Assembly (NCBI RefSeq): GCF_009806555.1
Contig: NZ_VUOK01000005.1
Span: 62,001 to 126,000, forward strand
Origin: Methylobacterium sp. 2A
GTDB lineage: Bacteria; Pseudomonadota; Alphaproteobacteria; Rhizobiales; Beijerinckiaceae
Direction of reading: 5' to 3'
Length of the DNA: 64,000 bases
Part shown: positions 56,081 to 63,469 of the stretch, piece by piece
Layout of the letters: every line of letters begins with the position of its first letter
Numbering within the stretch: the first letter of the stretch is position 1
Translations under genes and position numbers: made by a program
Notes under the pieces: generated by a model
Told to the model about the DNA's origin: nothing
Seen by the model: only the letters and a program-made list of their open reading frames with translations
Database searches by the model: none

Positions 56081-56724
56081 TCATTAGCCGCCACCTGTCC
56101 GCGGCGGTGCCGGGGTGACCCTTCGGGGTGATCCGGCTCCGCTCTTCGGGGGTCCGCCCGGTGGCTGACCGGGCGGGCGTGCCGGACAGGGCGGTGCCCG
56201 CGTCGGTGGCTCTCAGCCGCCATCGCCCCGGGCGGCGTGACCGATACGGGGCGTGTCTCGGATTACGGGCGGAGCAACAACGGGTGAACCCGGCGGGGGA
56301 GGAAATGCCCCCGCGCCGACCCTCTGTCTGGGCCGACCCCAAGGGACCTGCGGACCCGTCCACGACGAGGCGGGCAAACGGCTGGAAGGCCACAGACCCT
56401 CGCGGGTTCCGGCGGTGCGTGTCACCGCGTCCGAGACCGTCTGCCGGGACGTCGCAGGATCGGGAGCGTCGAGCAGACACCGCGACGACAAGACGGCAGC
56501 GGTCGGGGACCACGCCCGGTCGATGCCGCGGGACGCCGCGGGGACCGGATCCCGCACGTCATGTCACCACCTGGGTTCCCGCGGCGTCCCGCGTCCCTCG
56601 TGTTCGTCTCTTGGGCCATGCCCCCGGCGCCGCAAGGCGGGTGGGGACGATGACGCATGTCCGACCTGATTGAGACGATCCACCGATGACTTCCGTCCGA
56701 ACCGGCGATGTGTATCATCGCGCC
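56081..56724. other. GC-rich, gene-poor stretch with strong hairpins
   Basis: About 640 bases with no credible gene: the open frames have atypical composition and no recognisable domain. Several perfect hairpins are present, including CGCCCGGT-N5-ACCGGGCG near 56153, GCGGGGG paired with its complement near 56296-56317, and a 16-base inverted repeat (56527-56542 with 56578-56593). It could hold a structured RNA, a decayed gene, or repeat debris. Confidence 0.5.
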
Positions 56725-56955
56725 ATGACCGAGCTTCTGGAACGGGCCATCGCGCGCGTTCGCGCCCTCCCCGACGCCATGCAGGACGACGCCGCCCGCA
56801 TGCTGCTGCTGTTCGCGGGCGAGGAGGACGGGCCCGTGTATCAGCTGACGCCGGAGGAGGAGGCGGATCTCGCGCGTTCTCTCGCCCAAGCGGAAAGCGG
56901 GCACTTCGCGACGGACGAGCAGATCCAGGCTGTGTGGGCGAAATACGGGCCTTGA
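56725..56955 (+). CDS. Antitoxin of a ParE/RelE-type module
   Basis: A 76-residue acidic protein: helical N-terminus (ELLERAIARVRALPDAMQDDAARMLLLFAG), then YQLTPEEEADLARSLAQAESGHFATDEQIQAVWAKYGP. The LTPEEEADLARSLAQAE-GxFATDEQIxAVWAKY pattern is typical of antitoxins paired with ParE-like toxins in Rhizobiales. The ATG at 56725 is preferred; a start 13 codons earlier is possible. The stop overlaps the toxin's TTG start. Confidence 0.87.
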   Translation: MTELLERAIARVRALPDAMQDDAARMLLLFAGEEDGPVYQLTPEEEADLARSLAQAESGHFATDEQIQAVWAKYGP

Positions 56956-57269
56956 AGCTGCGCTTCACGCCGGATGCCCTCGCGGACATCGATTCCGTCT
57001 TGAGCGGCATCGCGGACACATCGCCGTCTGGCGCGCTCAGCGTGCGGAATCGGCTCCAGGCCGTGTTCGACCGGCTTCTGGACCAACCGCGCAGCGGAAC
57101 CCGGACGAATTCGCCGCGGCTGCGCCGGATCCTCGTGACACCCTACCCCTATTGGCTCTTCTACCAGATCGCGGAAGGCGCGATTGTCATCATCGCCCTG
57201 CGCCATGCCGCCCGCGATCCCCGCTCGATGCCCGATGCCGGACCAGACCGGTGTCCCGGTGAAAGTTGA
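56952..57269 (+). CDS. RelE/ParE-family toxin with TTG start
   Basis: A 105-residue toxin: KLRFTPDALADIDSVLSGI, RLQAVFDRLLDQPRSGTRT, RRILVTPYPYWLFYQIAEGAIVIIALRHAARDP. The YLIFY-like core and RHAARDP ending are classic ParE features; ParE toxins poison DNA gyrase. It begins at TTG within a TTGA overlap with the antitoxin stop, which may keep toxin translation low. The pair appears intact. Confidence 0.88.
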   Translation: MKLRFTPDALADIDSVLSGIADTSPSGALSVRNRLQAVFDRLLDQPRSGTRTNSPRLRRILVTPYPYWLFYQIAEGAIVIIALRHAARDPRSMPDAGPDRCPGES

Positions 57270-57341
57270 CGCCGGCCCGGCGGGCTGCCATCCGCGCGTC
57301 CGACCTGTCCGCCCGCAGGCGGCGCCGTTGAGCCCGAAATA

Positions 57342-58052
57342 ATGACCGACCTGATCGAGACGATTCGACGGACGCTCGTGCCGATCCACAAGGAGGGCTA
57401 TCCGTTCATCCTGATCGGCATCGTGCTCACGGTGCTGGCCGGCTATTTCTCGCAGTTCTTCGGCTGGATCTTCCTGATCCTCACCCTCTGGGTCTGCTAC
57501 TTCTTCCGCGACCCCGAACGCGTCACCCCGGTGGCGGACGGGCTCGTGGTCTCCCCCGCGGACGGGCGCGTGAACCTGATCGCCACCGTGCTGCCGCCGC
57601 CGGAGCTCGACCTGCCGCAGGTGCCGACCTTGCGCGTCTCGGTGTTCATGAACGTGTTCGACTGCCACGTGAACCGCGTGCCGGTCTCGGGGCGGATCGG
57701 CCAGATCCACTACACGCCCGGCCTGTTCCTCAATGCCGAGCTCGACAAGGCCAGCGACGACAACGAGCGCAACGGCCTGGTCATCGAGACGACCCATGGT
57801 GGCCAGCCGAAGCGCGTCGGCGTGGTGCAGATCGCCGGCCTCGTGGCCCGGCGCATCGTCGGGTTCGTCTCGGCGGGCGACGTGCTCGGCGTCGGCGAGC
57901 GGTTCGGGCTGATCCGCTTCGGCTCGCGGGTCGACGTCTACCTGCCGGCGGGCGCGACCGTGCTGGTCGGGCTCGGCCAGAAGGCGGTGGCCGGCGAGAC
58001 GGTGCTGGCCGATCTCGGCGGCGGCCCGGACCGGGTGTTCAAGCGGATCTAG
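57342..58052 (+). CDS. psd: Phosphatidylserine decarboxylase
   Basis: A 236-residue short-form Psd that converts phosphatidylserine to phosphatidylethanolamine at the inner membrane. It has two N-terminal hydrophobic segments (about residues 22-55) and VSPADGRV and [13 protein letters not shown] motifs. The self-cleavage site Gly-Ser in RFGSRVD (S195) becomes the pyruvoyl group. The pssA gene follows after nine bases, forming the usual psd-pssA operon. Confidence 0.96.
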   Translation: MTDLIETIRRTLVPIHKEGYPFILIGIVLTVLAGYFSQFFGWIFLILTLWVCYFFRDPERVTPVADGLVVSPADGRVNLIATVLPPPELDLPQVPTLRVSVFMNVFDCHVNRVPVSGRIGQIHYTPGLFLNAELDKASDDNERNGLVIETTHGGQPKRVGVVQIAGLVARRIVGFVSAGDVLGVGERFGLIRFGSRVDVYLPAGATVLVGLGQKAVAGETVLADLGGGPDRVFKRI

Positions 58053-58061
58053 AGCCCGACC

Positions 58062-58925
58062 ATGGACGATCTGTTCCCGCCCTTCGCGCCCGATCCGAAC
58101 GAGCCGCGTCCGCGCCGGTTCAAGCCGGTGCCGTTCCGGATGATCGCGCCCAACATGATCACCCTGATGGCGCTCTGCCTCGGGCTGACCGCGATCCGCC
58201 TCGCCTTCGAGGGCAAGTTCGAGCCTGCCGTCATCGCCGTGGTGGTGGCGGGCGTGCTCGACGGCATCGACGGCCGGGTGGCGCGGCTGCTCAAGGGCAC
58301 CTCGCGCTTCGGGGCCGAGCTCGATTCGCTCGCCGATTTCGTCAATTTCGGCTGCGCCCCTGCGCTGATCCTCTACGGCTTCGTGCTGTTTCACCTGAAG
58401 TCGGCAGGCTGGATCATCGCGCTGATCTTCGCGATCGCGATGGCGCTGCGGCTCGCCCGCTTCAACGCCATGCTGGACGATCCGAACCGCCCGGAATGGA
58501 AGAAGGATTTCTTCGTCGGCATGCCGGCGCCGGCCGGGGCGCTGACCGCGATGCTGCCGCTCTACCTGCACTTCCTCGGCTTCGGCCTGGAGCGCTGGGC
58601 GGCACCGGCGATCCTGATCTACGTGCTGTGCATCGCCCTGCTGGTCGTCTCCACGGTGCCGACCTACTCGGGCAAGACCATGGGCAAGCGGGTGCCGCGG
58701 AGCCTCGTGCTGCCGATCTTCCTGTTCGGGGTCGCGGCCTTCGGCATCCTGATCAGCTATCCGTTCGAGGCCCTGGTGGTGGTGAGCGCGGGCTACCTCC
58801 TGACCATCCCCGTGGTCGCCGCGCAGTACCGCCGCCGGCTGAAGGCCGAGCAGGCTGCGGGCGCCGAGGAGCGGGCCACCCTGGCCGCAACGGAGGAACG
58901 GCCTGCAGGCATCGGGCCGGATTGA
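58062..58925 (+). CDS. pssA: CDP-diacylglycerol-serine O-phosphatidyltransferase
   Basis: A 287-residue integral membrane enzyme that makes phosphatidylserine from CDP-diacylglycerol and serine. The CDP-alcohol phosphotransferase motif [26 protein letters not shown] is intact (D-x2-DG-x2-AR...G-x3-D-x3-D). About eight hydrophobic segments are visible. It supplies the substrate for Psd encoded just upstream. The C-terminal tail is hydrophilic and alanine/glutamate-rich. Confidence 0.96.
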   Translation: MDDLFPPFAPDPNEPRPRRFKPVPFRMIAPNMITLMALCLGLTAIRLAFEGKFEPAVIAVVVAGVLDGIDGRVARLLKGTSRFGAELDSLADFVNFGCAPALILYGFVLFHLKSAGWIIALIFAIAMALRLARFNAMLDDPNRPEWKKDFFVGMPAPAGALTAMLPLYLHFLGFGLERWAAPAILIYVLCIALLVVSTVPTYSGKTMGKRVPRSLVLPIFLFGVAAFGILISYPFEALVVVSAGYLLTIPVVAAQYRRRLKAEQAAGAEERATLAATEERPAGIGPD

Positions 58926-58987
58926 ACGCTGGCCATGGCGGGATCCTCCCCTACCTTGGCAGCATCCGGCGAGGGGGGGATTCGGGG

Positions 58988-59407
58988 ATGCTCGAGGAGT
59001 TCAAGAAATTCGCGCTGCGCGGGAACGTGGTCGATCTCGCAGTCGGCGTGATCATCGGCGCCGCCTTCGGGGCGATCGTCAACTCGGCGGTGCAGGACAT
59101 CTTCATGCCGGTGATCGGCGCGGTCACCGGGGGGCTCGACTTCTCGAACTACTACATCCCGCTCTCGTCCAAGGTTCAGGCCGGGCTGCCCTACGCGGAC
59201 GCGAAGAAGCAGGGCGCGGTCCTCGGCTACGGCCAGTTCCTGACCCTGACGCTGAACTTCCTGATCGTGGCCTTCGTGCTGTTCCTCGTGATCCGGGCGA
59301 TGAACCGTCTGCAGCACGCCCAGCCCAAGGAGCCGGCGGCCGTGCCGGCCGACGTGAAGCTGCTCACGGAGATCCGCGACCTTCTGGCGGAAAAGCCCCG
59401 GGTCTGA
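58988..59407 (+). CDS. mscL: Large-conductance mechanosensitive channel
   Basis: A 139-residue channel subunit that forms a pentamer and vents solutes on hypoosmotic shock. The N-terminal amphipathic [31 protein letters not shown] leads into TM1; TM2 is [23 protein letters not shown]; the C-terminal helix ends [11 protein letters not shown]. The length is typical. It follows pssA after 62 bases and could share its transcript. Confidence 0.96.
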   Translation: MLEEFKKFALRGNVVDLAVGVIIGAAFGAIVNSAVQDIFMPVIGAVTGGLDFSNYYIPLSSKVQAGLPYADAKKQGAVLGYGQFLTLTLNFLIVAFVLFLVIRAMNRLQHAQPKEPAAVPADVKLLTEIRDLLAEKPRV

Positions 59408-59411
59408 TCCC

Positions 59412-59687
59412 TCAGCCCTCGCGCCGGCCCGGCTCCCCGGGCTTGACGCCCAGCGCGTCGAGGATCTGGTCGAGGGCCTGGCCGACCGCCCCGGTACCCT
59501 CCTCATGGGTCTTCAGCCGGGTCTCGAGCCGGCGGATCTGCGGCTCGAACACCTCGGGCACGGGATCGTCGCCGAGGAAGCGGGGCTTGTCGGCCTCCAC
59601 CGGCAGGACGCCGCGCAGCTGCTGGCCGAGATGGTCACGCACCGGCTCGGGGAGCACGGCGCCGGGCTCAGGGGATTCGTCGCTCAT
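59412..59687 (-). CDS. Small hypothetical protein with weak NepR-like segment
   Basis: A 91-residue soluble acidic protein. The segment VRDHLGQQLRGVL followed by DDPVPEVFEPQIRRLE loosely resembles the NepR anti-sigma pattern (helix with LR, then PVPxxF and a second helix), but with extra residues between the parts. The call is uncertain. The ATG at 59687 follows GAGG-like bases on the minus strand. It converges with mscL, ends four bases from it, and lies about 0.9 kb from the EcfG-type sigma gene on the same strand. Confidence 0.65.
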   Translation of the reverse strand: MSDESPEPGAVLPEPVRDHLGQQLRGVLPVEADKPRFLGDDPVPEVFEPQIRRLETRLKTHEEGTGAVGQALDQILDALGVKPGEPGRREG

Positions 59688-59764
59688 GGTCGCCTCACGG
59701 GTCGAACCGGTTATCAACGGCCGGTCGGATGAAGCGTTGCGCCGACGGCCAGTCCAACGAGGCG

Positions 59765-59813
59765 GACCCCGGAGCCGGGCTCCGGGGTCCCAGGGACCGA
59801 TACGGGATCGGTC
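59765..59813 (-). terminator. Tandem hairpins after the DUF1236 gene
   Basis: Two hairpins follow each other: 11-base arms GACCCCGGAGC (59765-59775 with 59779-59789) and 8-base arms GGACCGAT (59794-59801 with 59806-59813). They lie directly downstream of the minus-strand DUF1236 gene and probably end its transcript, although there is no U-tract. Confidence 0.6.
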
Positions 59814-59820
59814 CGCGGGC

Positions 59821-60234
59821 TCAGTCGATGACCTCGACGATGCGGTGGCTGCGGTCGACCAGAACCGGGCGGTCGTTCACCACGGTGTAGCGGTAGCCCG
59901 GCTGCACGTGGTACTCGCTCGGCACGTCGTAATAGGTCACGCCCGAGGCCGGCAGGGTCGAGCCGACGGCGACGCGGCCGTCGTAATCGTAGGAGCGGAC
60001 GTTGCGCTCGCGGACGTAGCTGCGGAAGCGCGGCGCCATGTCGACGCCGAGGATGCCGCCCACCGTGCCGGTGGCCGCACCGACCGCGCCGCCGACGATG
60101 CCGCCGATCGGGCCGGCCGCGTTGGCACCGGCGGCCGCGCCGCGCTCGGCCCCCGGGATGGTGCCCTGGGCCTGGGCGGCCAGCGGCAGCGACAGCACGA
60201 GGGCCGAGGCGGCGATGAGGGTCTTGAAGGTCAT
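59821..60234 (-). CDS. DUF1236 domain-containing exported protein
   Basis: A 137-residue periplasmic protein with signal peptide (TLIAASALVLSLPLAAQA, cleavage near residue 22). A glycine/alanine-rich hydrophobic stretch (GGIVGGAVGAATGTVGGILG) follows, then a C-terminal DUF1236 domain (RSYVRERNVRSYDYDG to RPVLVDRSHRIVEVI). The ATG at 60234 has GGAG nine bases upstream; an ATG three codons earlier lacks spacing for that site. DUF1236 proteins are abundant in Rhizobiales and often stress-linked; function unknown. Confidence 0.87.
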   Translation of the reverse strand: MTFKTLIAASALVLSLPLAAQAQGTIPGAERGAAAGANAAGPIGGIVGGAVGAATGTVGGILGVDMAPRFRSYVRERNVRSYDYDGRVAVGSTLPASGVTYYDVPSEYHVQPGYRYTVVNDRPVLVDRSHRIVEVID

Positions 60235-60372
60235 ACGGGACATCTCCGTTCCGTGGCGTTCCGCCGCGGACACGCGGCGAAGCTCGGGCCGGTAACGTCC
60301 GATACCCGGAATCGGATGCATCGCTTTTTTCGCGAAGGGCCGCCGAGGGCGAACGCCAGGTTTCCGACGACT

Positions 60373-60495
60373 GGCCTGACCCGGAAGCCCGGGTTTCCAA
60401 AGGGCTTTGCCCTTCGGTGGGTGCTCAGGGCAAAGCCCTGAGAGAGCCACCAGGGCTCTGCCCTGGACCCGCGAAAGGGCACGCCCTTTCGAAAC
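60373..60495. repeat. Family D GGGC-rich hairpin cluster
   Basis: This non-coding stretch is a series of short palindromes: AAGGGCTTTGCCCTT, CAGGGCAAAGCCCTG, CAGGGCTCTGCCCTG and AAAGGGCACGCCCTTT. It fills the 309-base gap 60235-60543 between the DUF1236 and sigma-factor genes, and may terminate the sigma-factor transcript. No other gene is seen in the gap. Confidence 0.8.
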
Positions 60496-60543
60496 CATGA
60501 CTTGCCGGGCAGCCAGAACCTCACGCGCCCGTCAAACGCGCTC

Positions 60544-61284
60544 TCACGCCTCCTTGGGCATCGCCGACTGGATGAACCGGTCGGAGCCGAGATCCTCCTC
60601 GTCGTACCCCAGGAGTTCCGCGAGGCGGCCGCGGGCGCGGCTGACGCGGCTCTTCACCGTGCCGACCTTGCAGCCCATGATGGTGGCGGCCTCCTCGTAG
60701 GACACACCCTCCGCGCCCACCAGCACCAGGGCCTCGCGCTGGTCCGGCGGAAGCTTCGCCAGCGCCGATTGCAGATCCTCGACGTCGAGCCGGTCGCCCT
60801 GGTGCGGGGCGGTGGCGAGGCGAGCGGCATAGGACCCGTCCTGATCCTCGACCTCGCGGACCCGCTTGCGGTGATCCGAGTAGAAGATGTTGCGCAGGAT
60901 CGTGAACAGCCACGCATTGAGGTTGGTGCCCGGCTGGAACCGGGCGCGGTGCTGCCAGCCCTTCAGCAGGGTGTCCTGCACGAGGTCGTCGGACCGGGCC
61001 GGGTTCGAGGTCAGCGACAGCGCGAAGGCGCGCAGCGACGGCACGGCGGCCAGCAGGCCGTTGCGGAATTCCGGCTCGATCGCCTCGCCCCGGGCGCGGA
61101 GCGCCGCCTCAAGCTTCTCGATCAGCTCGGCGAAGCGGGACGGCAACGTCTCCTCGCCGAGCCGCTCGTAGACGGTGCGCAGGTGCTCGCCGAGGTGGGT
61201 GCGGATGCCGGGCGCCAAATTCGGGCGGCCATCCCGAGTCGCGTCCTCCTGGGACAGGACGGTATCGGTGTCGTCGCGGGTCAT
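60544..61284 (-). CDS. ecfG: EcfG-type sigma factor with N-terminal NepR-like domain
   Basis: A 246-residue ECF sigma factor of the general stress response type. Sigma region 2 is at about residues 72-145 (LRAFALSLTSNPARSDDLVQDTLLKGW, NLNAWLFTILRNIFYSDHRKR) and region 4 at about 165-225 (LPPDQREALVLVGAEGVSYEEAA). Upstream, residues 27-63 (IRTHLGEHLRTVYERL, then LPSRFAELIEKLEAAL) match the NepR anti-sigma pattern of LR-x2-Y and (V/L)P-x-(R/K)F-x2-L. Ordinary EcfG proteins are about 180-200 residues and lack this. No internal start would give a sigma-only protein. PhyR and a separate nepR are not in the window. Confidence 0.88.
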   Translation of the reverse strand: MTRDDTDTVLSQEDATRDGRPNLAPGIRTHLGEHLRTVYERLGEETLPSRFAELIEKLEAALRARGEAIEPEFRNGLLAAVPSLRAFALSLTSNPARSDDLVQDTLLKGWQHRARFQPGTNLNAWLFTILRNIFYSDHRKRVREVEDQDGSYAARLATAPHQGDRLDVEDLQSALAKLPPDQREALVLVGAEGVSYEEAATIMGCKVGTVKSRVSRARGRLAELLGYDEEDLGSDRFIQSAMPKEA

Positions 61285-61444
61285 GCGGTTCGCACTCGTC
61301 AGCTCATCGTGGCTCGACCGTGGTCCCGTGAGGGTCGAGGCGGATCGCTTTCCGGCCCGAAATCAGGACGATGTCGGGCCGATGCGCTCCTGTTACAGGG
61401 GTTCTAGCGCATTGGGGGCGTGCGTGCACCCTCGCGCCACTGAC

Positions 61445-62230
61445 TTATGATAAGGCCGCAGCCCTCAAGAGACGGACGGTCCCGTCCCGCAGGGTCAGGA
61501 CATCGCCGCGGGCGAGGTCGGTCCAGCTCTCGTCCCGGGTCAGCGCCTTCGTGGCGATCACCGTGACGATATCGTGCTCGGTGGTCTCCCGGGCGAAATC
61601 GACCTGCCAGTCCTCGTCGATCAGGGTGGCCTTGCCGAAGGGCGCCCGCCGGGTGAGGTAGCAGAGGCGCTTGCCGCAATGGGCGTAGAGGGTGCGGCTG
61701 TCGGTCAGCAGCATGTTGAACACGCCGAGCCCGTGCAGCTCGCCCGCGAGGTCGGCCACCGCCCGGTCGAGGGTCTCGGGGCGGGGCAGGGCCTTGTAGC
61801 GCTCCTGGAGCCGGCCGAGCATCCAGCAGAAGGCGTGCTCGCTGTCGGTGGAGCCGATCGGCATGAAGCCGCCGAGCGGCAGCTTCTTCACGCCCTTGAG
61901 CTGACCGTTATGCGCGAAGGTCCACCGGCGGCCCCACAATTCCCGCGAGAACGGATGGGTGTTCTCCAGGCTGACCCGCCCGCGATTGGCCTTGCGGACA
62001 TGGGCGACGACGATCCGGCTCTTGATCGGCATGTCGCGCAAGAGCCGGGCGAGCTGCGAGCGGGCGCTCGGCTCCGGCTCGTGGAAGCTGCGGCAGGTCC
62101 GGCCGTCGTAGAAGCTGATGCCCCAGCCGTCGGCATGCGGCCCGGTCTCGCCGCCGCGCCGGGCGAGGCCCGCGAAGGAGAAGCGGATGTCGGTCGGCAC
62201 GTTGGCGCTCATGCCGAGCAGTTCGCACAT
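61445..62230 (-). CDS. Class II glutamine amidotransferase (YafJ-like)
   Basis: A 261-residue Ntn-hydrolase with the N-terminal nucleophile cysteine in MCELLGMSAN. Glutamine-binding motifs are HADGWGISFYDG, HVRKAN, ENTHPF and THxG-like FAHNGQL. It resembles the YafJ/EgtC branch of stand-alone class II amidotransferases. No ergothioneine biosynthesis genes are nearby, so its role is unassigned. The 173 bases upstream (62231-62403) hold no gene. Confidence 0.9.
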   Translation of the reverse strand: MCELLGMSANVPTDIRFSFAGLARRGGETGPHADGWGISFYDGRTCRSFHEPEPSARSQLARLLRDMPIKSRIVVAHVRKANRGRVSLENTHPFSRELWGRRWTFAHNGQLKGVKKLPLGGFMPIGSTDSEHAFCWMLGRLQERYKALPRPETLDRAVADLAGELHGLGVFNMLLTDSRTLYAHCGKRLCYLTRRAPFGKATLIDEDWQVDFARETTEHDIVTVIATKALTRDESWTDLARGDVLTLRDGTVRLLRAAALS

Positions 62231-62403
62231 GTCCTGACTTCCGCCCCCACCGCGTCCGCGGGACAGCGGATTTAGAGACGATCGACGCGTGCAACAACCG
62301 AGGTTTCGGATCCGCAATCCGGAAATCGGCGTCCTGTGACGGCCACGACCCTCGATGCGGCCCCTTCTTCGCCGGATGCGGGCGACGGAGCGTCGGGGTT
62401 GCC

Positions 62404-62712
62404 CTATCCGGCCGCCCGGGCCCGTTCGAGAGCCCGCAGCACCGCGCCGGATTCGTGCCGGATCACGGTGAGGTAGGCCTGCGTCGTGGCATCCGGCTGG
62501 ACACGGCCTTGCTCGAGATCGCGGAGCGTCCGGATCGCGAAGCCGAAGCGGTCCGCGAACTCCGCCTGTGTGAGGCCGAGTTCCTGGCGTACAGCTTTCA
62601 CGGCGTTCGTCTGCGGGCTGTGTACGCGATACGTCTGCGGATCGGCTTCTCCGCGCGCGATGGCGAGGGCCTGCTGCGCAGCCTCGACCAATCCCTCTCC
62701 GAATGCAGTCAT
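62404..62712 (-). CDS. HigA-like helix-turn-helix antitoxin
   Basis: A 102-residue XRE-family protein: AVRQELGLTQAEFADRFGFAIRTLRDLEQGRVQPDATTQAYL is a clear helix-turn-helix. It follows a RelE/HigB-type toxin gene by 38 bases on the same strand, the toxin-first order of HigBA modules. It should neutralise the toxin and repress the operon. Confidence 0.9.
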   Translation of the reverse strand: MTAFGEGLVEAAQQALAIARGEADPQTYRVHSPQTNAVKAVRQELGLTQAEFADRFGFAIRTLRDLEQGRVQPDATTQAYLTVIRHESGAVLRALERARAAG

Positions 62713-62750
62713 CTCTCACCTCTCGGTGCGGGTGGCCATCCATGCCCAGG

Positions 62751-63104
62751 TCAGAGGCGTCTTGGCAAACCGGCGCGGTACGCGTCGACCAAGCGGGTCA
62801 ATGCGTCCCTGACGGCATGCCGCTCGGCGCGGCTGATATCGGCGCGCTGCCCTTTCGAGACCAGACGCAGCAGGAAAACGGTCAGATCATCGACGACGAA
62901 GAAGGTGATGACCCTGTAGCCGCCCGATTTCCCCCGACCGCGTCCAGCAATGCGAACTTTTCGCGCTCCGCCCGTCTCCGGAATCAGATCGCCCGCGCTG
63001 GGATCGGCCGCGATCGTGTCGATGATCGTCTGCATCTCGTCTTCGGAGACGCCGGAAGCCTTCGCGTCGGCGAGAAACTTCGGCGTCAGGACGACCGTAT
63101 GCAT
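62751..63104 (-). CDS. HigB/RelE-family toxin
   Basis: A 117-residue toxin: TPKFLADAKASGVSEDEMQTIIDTIAADPSAGDLIPETGGARKVRIAGRGRGKSGGYRVITFFV, ending near KGQRADISRAERHAV. The GGARKxRxAxxGxGKSGGxRVI motif is typical of RelE/HigB-like mRNA interferases. It is first in a HigBA-type operon and appears intact. The 52 bases to the oxidase subunit IV gene hold no gene. Confidence 0.9.
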   Translation of the reverse strand: MHTVVLTPKFLADAKASGVSEDEMQTIIDTIAADPSAGDLIPETGGARKVRIAGRGRGKSGGYRVITFFVVDDLTVFLLRLVSKGQRADISRAERHAVRDALTRLVDAYRAGLPRRL

Positions 63105-63156
63105 GAGCGTGACGGTACTTGCCGTCCGCTTAAAAGCAGGGACCGAAGCGCGCGCG

Positions 63157-63468
63157 TCATCGTCCCAGATAGTCGGTCAGCGTCATCCCGACCATGATGG
63201 CGACCCAGAAGAAGCCGAGTCCCGAAAAAAGCCGGATCAGCGGCGGCTCGTGGATCACCTCCATGGAGACGAGGAGGATCAGCGCCACCATCACGGCGAC
63301 GACGAGAAGCTCGACGATCCAGACCTGCGCGAAGGGCAGGGTGGCGCCGAGCGTCACGTTGACGGCGAGCAGGGCGAGCAGCGCCAGGAAGGTCAGCACC
63401 GGCGTGCGCAGGCGCTTGCGGAGCAGGGCGCGGTCGTCGGCGCTCAAGGTCGCGAGGGGGTTCCGCAT
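63157..63468 (-). CDS. Cytochrome c oxidase subunit IV family protein
   Basis: A 103-residue membrane protein with three hydrophobic segments (about residues 24-44, 51-70, 81-100), as in prokaryotic oxidase subunit IV. It follows the subunit III gene by one base on the minus strand, so it belongs to a terminal oxidase operon whose other genes lie beyond the window. The exact oxidase type (aa3 or bo3-like) cannot be decided here. Confidence 0.82.
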   Translation of the reverse strand: MRNPLATLSADDRALLRKRLRTPVLTFLALLALLAVNVTLGATLPFAQVWIVELLVVAVMVALILLVSMEVIHEPPLIRLFSGLGFFWVAIMVGMTLTDYLGR

Positions 63469-63469
63469 C

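Noticed and set aside
56128..56673. Open frames (181 and 138 codons) on + in the gene-poor stretch
   Set aside because: No ribosome-binding site, no domain, and Arg/Pro/Gly/Thr-rich text that differs in every frame; kept only as a structured non-coding region.
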